The notes below the pieces were generated by a model that saw only the letters and a program-made list of their open reading frames with translations, searched no databases and was not told the DNA's origin. DNA of 64,000 nt from Diplonema papillatum (lineage: Eukaryota > Euglenozoa > Diplonemea > Diplonemida > Diplonemidae), in assembly GCA_030068145.1 (NCBI GenBank), contig JAPJBO010000318.1, forward strand, positions 165,318 to 229,317, written 5' to 3'. Within the stretch, counting starts at the first letter, position 1. The number at the start of each line of letters is the position of its first letter. This document shows positions 18,889-29,570 of the stretch, piece by piece. Position numbers and translations under genes: made by a program.

Positions 18889-21060
18889 TCTATGAAAAGG
18901 ATGCCGTCCTCTGATGCCTAGAGACCCATGGGCACCCGTATTGGGACAACTCGTGGAGCAGGTACCAACGACCTACGTGGACTGTCGTATCTCCAAGATC
19001 TGGCCCATCACCGGTCCGGCCTTCATCGTCCAGGCTGGATCGGTAATAATTGTCGAACTGCCGCCGCAGCCTCACGCTTCAGAAAAAGGACACCCGTTTC
19101 AAGCTTTGCTGGGGCTTTACGGGTTCTATAAAAAGGATGCCGACCTCTGATGCCTAGAGACCCATGGGCACCCGTATTGGGACAACTCGTGGAGCAGGTA
19201 CCAACGACCTACGTGGACTGTCGTATCTCCAAGATCTGGCCCATCACCGGTCCGGCCTTCATCGTCCAGGCTGGATCGGTAATAATTGTCGAACTGCCGC
19301 CGCAGCCTCACGCTTCAGAAAAAGGACACCCGTTTCAAGCTTTGCTGGGGCTTTACGGGTTCTATAAAAAGGATGCCGACCTCTGATGCCTAGAGACCCA
19401 TGGGCACCCGTATTGGGACAACTCGTGGAGCAGGTACCAACGACCTACGTGGACTGTCGTATCTCCAAGATCTGGCCCATCACCGGTCCGGCCTTCATCG
19501 TCCAGGCTGGATCGGTAATAATTGTCGAACTGCCGCCGCAGCCTCACGCTTCAGAAAAAGGACAACGTGGCGTGATCAGTTTCAAGCTTTGCTGGGGCTT
19601 TACGGGTTCTATGAAAAGGATGCCGACCTCTGATGCCTAGAGACCCATGGGCACCCGTATTGGGACCAGTCGTACCAACCACCTACGTGCACTGTGGTAT
19701 CTCCAAGATCTGGCCCATCACCGGTCGGGTCTTGGTAATTATTGTCGAACTGCCGCCGCAGCCTCACGCTTCAGAAAAAGGACAACGTGGCGTGATCAGT
19801 TTCAAGTTTTGCTGGGGCTTTACGGGTTCTATGAAAAGGATGCCGACCTCTGATGCCTAGAGACCCATGGGCACCCGTATTGGGACAACTCGTGGAGCAG
19901 GTACCAACGACCTACGTGGACTGTCGTATCTCCAAGATCTGGCCCATCACCGGTCCGGCCTTCATCGTCCAGGCTGGATCGGTAATAATTGTCGAACTGC
20001 CGCCGCAGCCTCACGCTTCAGAAAAAGGACAACGTGGCGTGATCAGTTTCAAGCTTTGCTGGGGCTTTACGGGTTCTATGAAAAGGATGCCGACCTCTGA
20101 TGCCTAGAGACCCATGGGCACCCGTATTGGGACCAGTCGTACCAACCACCTACGTGCACTGTGGTATCTCCAAGATCTGGCCCATCACCGGTCGGGTCTT
20201 GGTAATTATTGTCGAACTGCCGCCGCAGCCTCACGCTTCAGAAAAAGGACAACGTGGCGTGATCAGTTTCAAGTTTTGCTGGGGCTTTACGGGTTCTATG
20301 AAAAGGATGCCGACCTCTGATGCCTAGAGACCCATGGGCACCCGTATTGGGACAACTCGTGGAGCAGGTACCAACGACCTACGTGGACTGTCGTATCTCC
20401 AAGATCTGGCCCATCACCGGTCCGGCCTTCATCGTCCAGGCTGGATCGGTAATAATTGTCGAACTGCCGCCGCAGCCTCACGCTTCAGAAAAAGGACAAC
20501 GTGGCGTGATCAGTTTCAAGCTTTGCTGGGGCTTTACGGGTTCTATGAAAAGGATGCCGACCTCTGATGCCTAGAGACCCATGGGCACCCGTATTGGGAC
20601 CAGTCGTACCAACCACCTACGTGCACTGTGGTATCTCCAAGATCTGGCCCATCACCGGTCGGGTCTTGGTAATTATTGTCGAACTGCCGCCGCAGCCTCA
20701 CGCTTCAGAAAAAGGACAACGTGGCGTGATCAGTTTCAAGTTTTGCTGGGGCTTTACGGGTTCTATGAAAAGGATGCCGACCTCTGATGCCTAGAGACCC
20801 ATGGGCACCCGTATTGGGACAACTCGTGGAGCAGGTACCAACGACCTACGTGGACTGTCGTATCTCCAAGATCTGGCCCATCACCGGTCCGGCCTTCATC
20901 GTCCAGGCTGGATCGGTAATAATTGTCGAACTGCCGCCGCAGCCTCACGCTTCAGAAAAAGGACAACGTGGCGTGATCAGTTTCAAGTTTTGCTGGGGCT
21001 ATACGGGTTCTATTAAAGGACGCCGACCTCTGATGCCTAGAGACCCATGAGCACCCGTAT
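18889..21060 (+). repeat. Satellite with 467-bp higher-order units
   Basis: Unit starts (ATGCCTAGAGACCC) at 18914, 19150, 19386, 19633, 19853, 20100, 20320, 20567, 20787 and about 21033. Spacings are 236, 236, 247, 220, 247, 220, 247, 220 and 246 bp. From 19386 on, 247-bp and 220-bp variants alternate, making a 467-bp dimer repeated three times plus a half. Dimers are nearly identical to each other. The open frames of 60-87 codons on both strands repeat with the unit and are not genes. Confidence 0.95.
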
Positions 21061-21468
21061 TGGGCACTCGTGGAGCAGGTACCAACCACCTACGTGCGGT
21101 ATACACCGCACGCCATCTCTTCGCTGCGAGGTCCAGATCCAGTTCCAGCAGCACCGCGCGGGTAGAAGGCCTGGACCAGCTCCCGATAGTCAAGCCGTAC
21201 TTCGAAGTCAAAGCCTTGAAGCGAGCTGAGGCCTCTTCCGAAGCGAAAACAGAGCGGAACGTGCAGTTTTTTTTTTTTCTCGTTTTTTTCTTTTATTACA
21301 CTTCGATAAGCCTCATCGGCGATAAGGAACAACCCGAAGTCCGCTAAAAACGAAGAGAAGGAAGAAAAGGACGACAGACGCAGAGAAGAAAAGAACGCAG
21401 ACGATGCGCGAAGGAAAAAGGAAACACTCAGGAGGGATTCGTCATGTTGCCCATTATGTCAAGAAGTT

Positions 21469-21702
21469 TGTTGTTGTGCCACTTTTTGCGGAGACTACGT
21501 TCGCTTGGGGATCCGGGGTTGTAAGTCTCCGTGTGACTGTTGTCGGAAAGGTTTCTTTCAGGTATCGTATACTATGTACACTATTTGTTGTTGTGCCACT
21601 TTTTGCGGAGACGACGTTCGCTTGGGGATCCGGGGTAGTAAAGTCTCCGTGTGACTGTTGTCGGAAAGGTTCCTTTAAGGTATCGTATACTATGTACACT
21701 AG
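21469..21702 (+). repeat. Tandem duplication of about 117 bp with the core motif
   Basis: Two copies (21469-21585, 21586-21702) of a unit with TTCGCTTGGGGATCCGGGGT and CTCCGTGTGACTGTTG. The unit belongs to the dispersed core-repeat family. Confidence 0.8.
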
Positions 21703-21860
21703 TATGCGCATCGTATCTGGGGCAGTGGCAACTACGTGTGCTTGCGTGTGTGTCTTTGTTGCCTACTGCCGACTATCCGACTTATTTTCCTATTGTGTCT
21801 TGATTTTTGCAACCGACGAACCTCTTCGGATATTTCCCACAAAAGCAGGGTGCTTTCAAA

Positions 21861-22060
21861 AAAAGGAGAGGTGTGTGAGAGAGAGAGCGAGAGAGAGAGA
21901 GAGAGAGGTTCTAGAAGGGAACACAAGTACGGACGATGAGTCTGTTTGTTGCAAAGGAGAGACGGAGGAGAAAAACAGTTGAGAGGAAGTTGTGGCAAGA
22001 AAATATGTGGATGAACCGGATCCCAGCAACAGAGAAATGAAGGGAGATGAGGTGAGAGAG
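21861..22060. repeat. GA-rich simple sequence
   Basis: Two (GA)n runs (about 21871-21907 and 22050-22068) within purine-rich DNA. No gene recognised from 21.7 to 22.2 kb. Confidence 0.6.
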
Positions 22061-22221
22061 AGAGAGAGGGGTCTCGTTCGAACCTTTACTCTCTTCAATG
22101 ACAAAGACTTCGGTCAGAAACGTGAAGCCATCGGGGCGATTAACGCAACAAGTGTACTTAGAGAGAGTAACGTACCGACGCACATCGCGGTCAACTCTCC
22201 GTCACAGACGGCAGTGACGGG

Positions 22222-22557
22222 CAGGGCTTACGCTCCACGTGTGGAACGTGTGGATTTCCACACGTTATTTTTTTTGGATTTCCTTTCCCCCACGTGTGGA
22301 TCCACAGGTACCACATGTGGATTTTGATTTATTTTTTCCTCCACATATATTTGCCTCAGGTTGGTCCACGTGCAGGGTGTGGCTAGGCCCACAAGACGCC
22401 AAGGCCGCACAGCCACGTGTCGCCAAGTTAGTAGTGACACTATTTTTCTTTGCCCGCCGCACATAGGGGGAAAGGTTTTTTTTTTTCTCTAACCTTGAGC
22501 GTCCACATGTGGACCACACGTATTTTCTCTGAGACCGAAAACGGAGCGTAAGCCCTG
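22222..22557 (+). mobile_element. hAT-like MITE M, copy 3
   Basis: 336 bp, same terminal inverted repeats, exact 8-bp duplication GTGACGGG at 22214-22221 and 22558-22565. Confidence 0.92.
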
Positions 22558-22707
22558 GTGACGGGGCAAACTTTTTTTTTCCGGTGGAAGAGCAGGGGCT
22601 ATTCTAATCCCAGAAATTCGGGAAAGCATGGTTGAAAAGTCTATAACATGGCCGGCAAGATTTTGTTTCCACGTTGAGCCAAGCTTCACGTGTTCGGCGG
22701 TGCTGCA

Positions 22708-22945
22708 GAGCCACGGGCCTGCGGGTCAAGTGGATACCGATTTCCCAAACTAAAGCATCAAGGCGTGGCGCACCTTGGGGCTTGGCGCTCGCGCTGAACA
22801 CAAGCTCGTCGAGACGGTCAGCCGCAGGGCAGAGCGGACGGGGTTGTGGCACTGTGCTGCCTCCGACTCAAGCTTTGCAAGCTGTGGTTGACCGTCACGT
22901 TCCTGGACCAGGTGCGGCCTTTTTCTTTTTCTTTCTTCTTCTTCT
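22708..22945 (+). repeat. Repeat K, full copy
   Basis: The best-preserved copy, ending in a (CTTTTT/CTT)n pyrimidine tract. Confidence 0.65.
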
Positions 22946-23467
22946 TCCCACGTTGAACGAGGTAATAGCCTGCAATCCTGGTATGCAACCTTCGTGGGCG
23001 TGGTGCTGCTTCGCCACCTTGCTGTAGACCCTACCTGTTGGTCCTGCGGGTTCTGTAGCCTCCGTGTCTCTCCGTGGCTGCAAGGACAAAAAGGTTTTCG
23101 CCACAAAGTCCTGTGGCTAAAAAGCCTTGTTTAACCGGCCTGCTTTGAGAATATTTTTGCGCTTCCGGCGATCCCGTGGGACGTACAGATTTGGTGTCTT
23201 TCGACCTTTTTGTTCGTGTTGTTTTTTTTTTTTTTTTTTTTTTTTTTTGGCCAGGGGACTTTAACAGGATGGCTCCCAGCCAAAAAAACCCGGTTCAGAC
23301 AAAAAACCCGGTTTTGGTGGGGTGGGGGTAAAATACCCCCCAAAACCCCCCCCCCCCAATACCACCCCATGGCCTCCCTCAGTTGACCCTGGCCATCACT
23401 TCGTTACCTCATTTAGTGACCCTGTTCATCACGTTCTCACCTCACTTAGTGACCCTGCGGGTTTGCG

Positions 23468-23912
23468 CTCGGTAGTGTACACGGGGTGCCTGGGGGCGAA
23501 ATAAATATTTTCGGTAGTGCACATAAATTGTGTAGGCACGAAATAAATATTTTCGGTAGTGTACATAAAGTGCGTGGACACGAAATAAGTCTTTTCGGTA
23601 GTGTAGATAAGGTGTCTGGGAACGAAATAAATCTTTTCGGTAGTGTACATAAACTGTCTGGGAACAAAATAAATCTTTTCGGTAGTGTACATTGGGTGCC
23701 TGGTGGCGAGATAAATATTTTCGGTAGTCCATATATATTGCGTAGACACGAAATAAATATTTTAGGTAGTGTACATAAATTGCGCAGACACGAGAAAAGT
23801 CTTTTCGGTAGTGGACATAATGTGTCTGGGAACGAAATAAATCTTTTCGGTAGTGTACATAAGCTGTCTGGGAACAAAAGGAATCTTTTCGGTGGTGTAC
23901 ATAGGGTGTTGG
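23468..23912. repeat. 42-bp minisatellite a
   Basis: About ten diverged copies of a 42-bp unit around TTTTCGGTAGTGTACATAAA. Because 42 is a multiple of 3, a 14-residue repeat (EINLFGSVHKLSGN-like) stays in frame on plus, and others on minus. A few more copies lie at 25080-25215. Confidence 0.85.
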
Positions 23913-24170
23913 TGGCAGCATCGACGCCTCGGTTGTGCGTGCCAACGGGGGATGAAGATATACTTGGTGTGTAGGCATGGGAATCGGCGGGGAGACGAAC
24001 TTTTGAACGGGTGGGGAGTGCGTCGGAAAGACATTCGACGGAGGGAGGAACTTCATTCGCACGGGAGGTGAGTGGGTCGACGCGACGGTGGAACGAGGGA
24101 GGAACTTCATCCGCGCGAGCTGTTGTTGCATTGGAACTGGCTGTTGAAGCCCGGGCCGGGTGGGTGCCAG

Positions 24171-24722
24171 TCATTTCCCGCCGGCCTTTCCGTTTCCCGG
24201 CTGCCTCGGCCTGAAGGCCGGCTTCTTCGTCGGACCCCTCTCCTTCTTGCCGCGCAGAACCGCGGCGGCCTTGTCCAACGGGTCCTCAGCCTGAGACCCG
24301 ATTTGTCGGAGGAGGTCCCGACGGCTCATCCCCTCCTCCACGTACAGCTTCTGAAGCCGGAGTTGTTTCAGAAGCTCATTTCCCAGCCTCAGCTGGTCGG
24401 GGCTGCGCGTCCATCCCTCGGTGGCCGACATGGCCAACATCCAGCATCGGAGCATGCCGAACGTGCTGTCGAGCTGCTCGCCACCCGGAAGGTGAGCCCT
24501 CCCACACACGTAAGCCGATTCGACGTCCCGGATCAAACCCCACGGGTCCAGGAGCAGGGGCTCCCGCCACTCTCGGACGTCCTTGGCGTCCTTCGCGAAC
24601 ACCCTGGGGGCAACGTCTTCTTCCTCTTCCTGCCGCCCGTCAGACTCCATTGGCTGCGGCGCTGGCTGCGCGGTCGCTGACACTGACGCTACCGCGGGCG
24701 ACGGCTGGTGCGAAATGCCCAT
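24171..24722 (-). CDS. Unidentified ORF inside the TIR element
   Basis: The open frame runs 24863-24171 (230 codons), but its first part is minisatellite; the likely start is the ATG at 24722 (MGISHQPSPAVASVSATAQP). An Ala/Pro/Gln-rich segment and an acidic run (QEEEED) are followed by a helical domain (REWREPLLLDPWGLIRDVES and SRRDLLRQIGSQAEDPLDKA) and a basic tail rich in Lys, Arg, Pro and Gly. Architecture suggests a Gag-like nucleic-acid-binding protein, perhaps captured from a retrotransposon. No catalytic motif. It is intact. Confidence 0.5.
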   Translation of the reverse strand: MGISHQPSPAVASVSATAQPAPQPMESDGRQEEEEDVAPRVFAKDAKDVREWREPLLLDPWGLIRDVESAYVCGRAHLPGGEQLDSTFGMLRCWMLAMSATEGWTRSPDQLRLGNELLKQLRLQKLYVEEGMSRRDLLRQIGSQAEDPLDKAAAVLRGKKERGPTKKPAFRPRQPGNGKAGGK

Positions 24723-24828
24723 CAGCTGCGTCAAAACTTGAACTTTCTTTGAACCAACCACACCCTGAAGGCTGTGTGAAGTTCTCTGATCGACTTTTCG
24801 TGGTGCATCAACTCCCTCAGTGAAACTG

Positions 24829-25080
24829 TGATCACCAATACTGACGTTTGAGGGTTGTCCCACTTTTTTGGGTCACCAATACTGACGTTTGAGGGTTGTC
24901 CCACTTTTTTGGATCACGAAAACTGACGTTTGAGGGTTGTCCCACATTTTTGGATCACCAATACTGACGTTTGAGGGTTGTCCCACTTCTTTGGGGCACT
25001 AAAACTAACGTTTGAGGGTTGTCCCGCTTTTTTGGGTCACCAATACTGACGTTTGAGGGTTGTCCCACTTTTTTGGATCA
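24829..25080. repeat. 42-bp minisatellite b
   Basis: Six copies of a 42-bp unit (CACCAATACTGACGTTTGAG, GGTTGTCCCACTTTTTTGG). Same period as array a at 23.5 kb, but not obviously similar in sequence. Confidence 0.9.
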
Positions 25081-25215
25081 CAGAATAAATATTTTTGGTA
25101 GTGCACATAAAGTATGGACACGAAATAAATATTTTAGGTGGTGCACAGTAATCGTCTTGGAACGAAATGAATGTATTCGGTAGTGTACAGAAAGTGTCTG
25201 CACACTAAATATTGT
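25080..25215. repeat. Minisatellite a, second block
   Basis: Three to four diverged units of the 23.5-kb array (GAATAAATATTTTTGGTAGTGC). The two blocks bracket the ORF and array b. Confidence 0.75.
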
Positions 25216-25420
25216 ATAGAATATGATGGTTCATACTCGGTAAAAAAAAAAGTCAAAAAAACTCGACTTTTTTTTTTTAGGCCGATTTTGGGCCAACCGG
25301 GTTTTTCCGGTTTTCCGAACCGGAAAACCGGGGTGTTAAAGTCCCCTGGACAATTTTTTAACCATGCAGGTCGATTGCAGGATAATCCCTGCGAAAGAGC
25401 GTTAGCTACCCTTCAGTTCT

Positions 25421-25965
25421 CGGGAAAGGTCAAGGCGCGGTGACCACGAGAACACGTACAGGTGGGTGGGGAGAGGCCCTGGGACTGCTTAGGCGTGACT
25501 AGCGCCGTCCTTGTCCCTCCCAGGGAGCCACCCCGGAACTAGCCTGGCCCACCTGGCGGTGGAGGCCCTCACCCTTTGACTTGTTTTGATGTGTTCTCGG
25601 GGAAAGGTCAGCGCGGTAGCGGTGACCACGAGGACACATACAGGTGGGTGGGGAGAGGCCCTGGGACTGCTAAGGCGTGACTAACCCCCTGTCCCTCCCA
25701 GGGAGCCACCCCAGAACTAGCCTGGCCCACCTGGCGGTGGAGGCCCACACCCTTTGACTTGTTTTGATGTGTTCTCGGGAGAGGTCAGCGCGGTGGCGGT
25801 GACCACGAGAACACATACAGTGGTGGGTGGGAGGCCCTGGGACTGCTAAGGCGTGACTAACCCCCGTCCCTGTCCCTCCCAGGGAGCCACCCCGAATCTA
25901 GCCTGCTACGGCCCATACTTGGCGGTGGAGGTCCTCACCCTTTGACTTGTTTTGATGAGTTCTCT
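25421..25965. repeat. Tandem repeat of about 177 bp, three copies
   Basis: Copies start near 25421, 25598 and 25775 (GGTCAGCGCGGTGGCGGTGACC). GC-rich, with inner GGGAGAGGCCCTGGGACTGC and CTCCCAGGGAGCCACC. No ORF; function unknown. Confidence 0.85.
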
Positions 25966-26269
25966 CCCTCTCTCTCAGTTCTGCCCGCTATCTCTGCGCG
26001 TGGGGAGGGTGAGGGTGGGGCTCTACGATACGAAACGGAAGGGAAATGCTCTATGATAGATGGGGAGTGAAAAAAAAGCGAGCGCGTGAAAAAGCGCAAC
26101 AAAAAGTCCGGGCGGGAGGGGGGGAAATCTTCGTTTCATGTTTTAGCCCCGCGTGCAACGTGTGAGGAAACACCTCCAAGTAGGGACCTTCTCTGAGTTC
26201 TGGTCATGATCATTTGCCAATTTGCACCATCTGAAACCACGTCCAGGACTCGGGTTCGGGGTAGTGCGG
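25966..26269. other. No gene recognised
   Basis: Purine-rich, low-complexity sequence. Nothing assignable. Confidence 0.35.
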
Positions 26270-26274
26270 TCAAA

Positions 26275-26578
26275 CAAAAACACTCGACGTAGCTGCTTTG
26301 ACTCCGAATGGAAGGGAGGAAGTGTAGATGTAGAGGAGCAAATACAATACAAACACGATCTGATTTGTTCTTCGCTTACACCACCGTGTGTTGCTTTCTC
26401 ACTCAGGACTTTTACCTGTGTTGTGTTTGTGGGATCTGTCGTGTAGGGGGTATACCTGCATGACCTCACGTCGTTCAACACGTGGTTCGGTAGTTACAGC
26501 ACTTGGGATCCCTTCGGTTCGTCGTCTGGCAGCATCGTCAAGCATTTCCTTCTAAGCCGACACTTATGTAAAAACACT
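26275..26578 (+). repeat. SINE-like repeat S1, diverged copy
   Basis: Matches the family from ACTCGACGTAGCTGC to ACTTATGTAAAAA, with scattered changes and an A-rich end. Confidence 0.65.
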
Positions 26579-26794
26579 AGTCTTACTAGACGTTCTCTCC
26601 TACTCCCGCTGTGTACGGTTTTCGGCAGGAGTCCGCAAGACACTGCTTCTCACGCATGCTGGGCTATTCGCTTGCCAGGCGTTATGGACCCCCTGGTGCT
26701 CTCTATGGTTGTTTATGCCGTGCAACCGATCAGTTAAAAAACTCAGGATCCCCCGCCCCTGGTTGTGAAGAGAAAAAACGGGGGGTGCTGGGGC

Positions 26795-27107
26795 CAGGGC
26801 TTACGCTCCACGTGTGGAACGTGTGGATTTCCACCCGTTAATTAGATTTTCCCCTCCCACGTGTGCTTCCACGTGTGGATCCACAGGTACCACACATGTG
26901 GATTCTGATTTATTGGTCCACATGCAGGGGAGTCTAGGCCCACTAGCGGTCAAGGCCGCACAGCCAGGTGTCGCCAAGTCAGTAGCGACACTATTTTTTT
27001 GGCCGTCGCACATGAGGAGAAAGGTTTTTTTCCCCCTCGAACCTTAAGCGCCCACATGTGGACCACACGTATTTTCTCTGAGACCGAAAAACGGAGCGTA
27101 AGCCCTG
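26795..27107 (+). mobile_element. hAT-like MITE M, copy 4
   Basis: 313 bp with the family ends. The flanking 8-mers do not match, so this copy is older or rearranged. Confidence 0.85.
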
Positions 27108-27236
27108 CGGTTGGGGTGAGTGCAAGCCTCCGTAAGAAAGGAATGGAACCACGAAGAGAGGAGTGTCCAACTAGCTGCGCCAACGTGCGACTTGCTCGTA
27201 ATAGAGTGAAAGTTCGCTTGCGCATCATCAGAGAAC

Positions 27237-27397
27237 GGAAAAACGCTCGATGTAGCTGCTTTGACTCCGAATGGAAGGGAGGATATATGGAGGCAGAGGG
27301 GCGAATACAATACAAACACAATCTGATTTGTTCTTCGCGTCCACCACCGTGTGTTGTTTTCTTACCCAGGACTTTGACCTGTTGAGTTTGTGTTTGC
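27237..27397 (+). repeat. SINE-like repeat S1, 5' part
   Basis: The 5' half of S1. The 3' part resumes at 27578-27668, so about 180 bp of foreign sequence interrupts it or replaces the middle. Confidence 0.55.
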
Positions 27398-27577
27398 CCC
27401 AGACACCTGAGTGCAGCTACAATGATGCGGTAGCAGATAAAACCCTGTTTTTCGAGGCAACCTGACCTGGCCTGCATGTGTCAAGGTCCTGCAGACGTAT
27501 GCTTCCGCTGCTGGAGTTGTGCAGAAACTGCCAGAGGCAGCCAGAATGAGGCTGAAAATGGAGCCCTCTACGACGCC

Positions 27578-27668
27578 GTTCGGTAGTTACAGCACTTGGG
27601 ATCCCTTCGGTTCTTTGTCTGGCAGCATCGTCGAGCATTTCCTTCCAAGCTTGCTCGCTTACGTAAAA
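27578..27668 (+). repeat. SINE-like repeat S1, 3' part
   Basis: TTCGGTAGTTACAGCACTTG through a GCTTACGTAAAAAA end, continuing the copy that begins at 27237. Confidence 0.55.
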
Positions 27669-27669
27669 A

Positions 27670-28063
27670 AGAAGGGCAGGGGGTAGTGGGGGGGAGAAGG
27701 GATAGGGAAAGCGTAAAAATGGGGCTTATCAACATACACAGTGCCCAAACTGGGATCGATCGAAGTCTCGACGTTATTATTATATGTTTTCGTTGGAATC
27801 TTTTTTTTTTTTCTGAACGTATATTTCTTTCGTTTTCTTCTTCTTCACCAGACCTGCCAAAGCAACAGGGAACTGTCGCAATTGCTGGCAAGTACTTATC
27901 GTGTCATCGTCAGGTACTTGTCACATGACGAAGACGTGTTTGCCCCCTCCCCCATACGCCCCTCCTCCTTCGAGTCGTTTCGAATATCGTTTTATTATTT
28001 CCGGCAGCTTTTTTTTTGGAGTTAAAGTTCGCTTGAAATTCCGGGGGCTTAGGGTCTCGCGGG
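27670..28063. other. No gene recognised
   Basis: Short ORFs and T-runs only. Confidence 0.3.
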
Positions 28064-28646
28064 CAGGGCTTACGCTCCACGTGAGGAACACGTTAATTTT
28101 TTAGTACTAACAATCTTGTGGGTTGCCCTTCAATGTATTGTGCAGGCTAAAAAGACGTAGCGTGTTTTGGTGGTTGATCAGAATTCCTTACCTGAATACA
28201 CACAGGGTAAATAAATACAAGTGGGAAAACGATCAACCGGCACCCACAAACAAATTTATTTCCCCACGTGTGCTTCCACGTGTGGATCCACAGGTACCAC
28301 ATGAGGATTTTGGTTTAATTTTTCCCCCACATGTGCTTGCCACAGGTTGGTCCACATGGGGGAGTCTAGGCCCACAAGTCGCCAAGGCCGCACAGCCAGG
28401 TGTCGCCAAGTCCGGTAGTGAGGCTATTTTCTTTGCAAATTCTTACCAGGAATTGTAATGCAACACAGGGGACTAGTCCCCTAAGGGCACATTTCACATT
28501 GGGACTAGTCCCCTAAGGCACTTTTCCCTTTTTTTTTTTTTTGCCCGCCGCACATGGGGGGGAAAGGTTTTTCCTTCGAACGTTAAGCGCCCACACGCGG
28601 ACCACACGTATTTTTCTCTGAGGCCGAAAACGGAGCGTAAGCCTTG
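28064..28646 (+). mobile_element. hAT-like MITE M, copy 5, interrupted
   Basis: Family ends at both sides (right end degraded to GCCTTG), but 583 bp long. About 165 bp near 28098-28260 is foreign and contains an inverted copy of the 80-bp repeat found at 52998-53075 and 63210-63285. A second insertion near 28455-28540 holds two GGGACTAGTCCC palindromes. Confidence 0.75.
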
Positions 28647-28649
28647 GGT

Positions 28650-29020
28650 CTTGTGACCGTTGTTAAAACGGGTTCTAGACTTAGAGCAAGAAAGGGCCAC
28701 CGTAATTGGAATAATGTTGAACTGGACTAAAGCTGGAACGGGTACATGACAGACCGGGTAAAACCTAGGAAACCCAGGGGGTCTCCCAGGTAGTCTCCTG
28801 CGTGACTGCACCAGTGGGGGTTCTGCAGCCTCCTATGACAGCGGCATCTAGGGGTGAGTACTAAGCACCCCAAGGTGCGGGCAAGCACCAGGGTCGCGAT
28901 GTTCTGCAAAGTACGCGAAGTCGCAAACCAAATTTGTTTGTGCGCTACGTGTGTTTTTTTACCGTGTTTTTGAGTGATTTAGCACAGCACGCATGCCATC
29001 CGACACTTCTTCTGATACAA
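28650..29020. other. No gene; diverged core-repeat pieces
   Basis: Contains a diverged GTGACCGTTGTTAAAACGGG stretch related to the core-repeat family. No coding signal. Confidence 0.35.
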
Positions 29021-29310
29021 AATACTCGACGTAGCTGCTTCGACTCCGAATGGAAGGGGGGAAATATAGAGGTAAGGGGCAAATACAATACAAACACAAT
29101 CTGATTTGTTCTTCGCTTACACCACCGTGTGTTGTTTTCTCACTCAGGACTTTGACCTGTTGCGTTTGTGTGATTTGTCGTGTAGGGGTAGACCCGCATG
29201 ACCTCACGTCCGTTCAACACGTGGTTCGGTAGTTACAGCACTTGGGATCCCTTCTGTTCTTTGTCGGGCAGCATCGTCGAGCATTTCCTTTCAAGCTGGC
29301 GCTTATGTGA
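29021..29310 (+). repeat. SINE-like repeat S1, full copy
   Basis: 290 bp from AATACTCGACGTAGCTGC to GCGCTTATGTGAAA. Near its 5' end CTTCGACTCC resembles a Pol III B box, but no A box is placed correctly, so the SINE label is tentative. Confidence 0.65.
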
Positions 29311-29419
29311 AACAAGCAAGCTTGTTACCATAAGAAATTGCCGACCGGGTAAAACCTGGGACACCCAGCCCATATTTGGGGTTTCCCAGGTTTTATCCGG
29401 TTCAACATCAATCCAATTA

Positions 29420-29560
29420 CGGTATATGGTTACGGCTTGTATATTTGGTGCACACTTTTGTCACGGGTTATGGCTAGCCATGTCCGGGACTGTTTGTGAC
29501 CGACACCAAGTACATTCCTTCGTGGAGTGTAGGCCCCCCCACGTTCTACATCACCAGACT
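29420..29560 (+). repeat. Conserved block with GACCGACACCA and hairpin, copy 2
   Basis: ATGGCTAGCCAT, then GTGACCGACACCAAG, hairpin TACATTCC-TTCG-TGGAGTGTA, then GGCCCCCCC. Nearly the same as 41225-41345. Confidence 0.6.
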
Positions 29561-29570
29561 ACGTCCACCA

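Larger units (their letters stand above)
23252..25348. mobile_element. 2.1-kb TIR element with CAGGG ends
   Basis: Begins CAGGGGACTTTAACA and ends with the exact reverse complement TGTTAAAGTCCCCTG. Just inside both ends are AACCCGG/CCGGTT motifs, like subterminal repeats. It holds two kinds of 42-bp arrays and a 230-codon minus-strand ORF, but no transposase. Flanking 8-mers do not match, so the boundaries rest on the inverted repeats. A smaller relative lies at 39519-39896. Confidence 0.65.

Noticed and set aside
18889..21050. A family of 60-87-codon genes
   Set aside because: They recur with every satellite unit on both strands.
23200..23360. Telomere-like CCCCAAAACCCC sequence
   Set aside because: It is a short run within a TIR element, with no tandem telomeric array.
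24171..24863. Start at 24863 for the ORF in the TIR element
   Set aside because: The first part is 42-bp minisatellite and lacks an ATG; the ATG at 24722 is preferred.
29021..29310. S1 as a certain tRNA-derived SINE
   Set aside because: A B-box-like CTTCGACTCC is present, but no A box lies at the proper distance and no tRNA fold is apparent.
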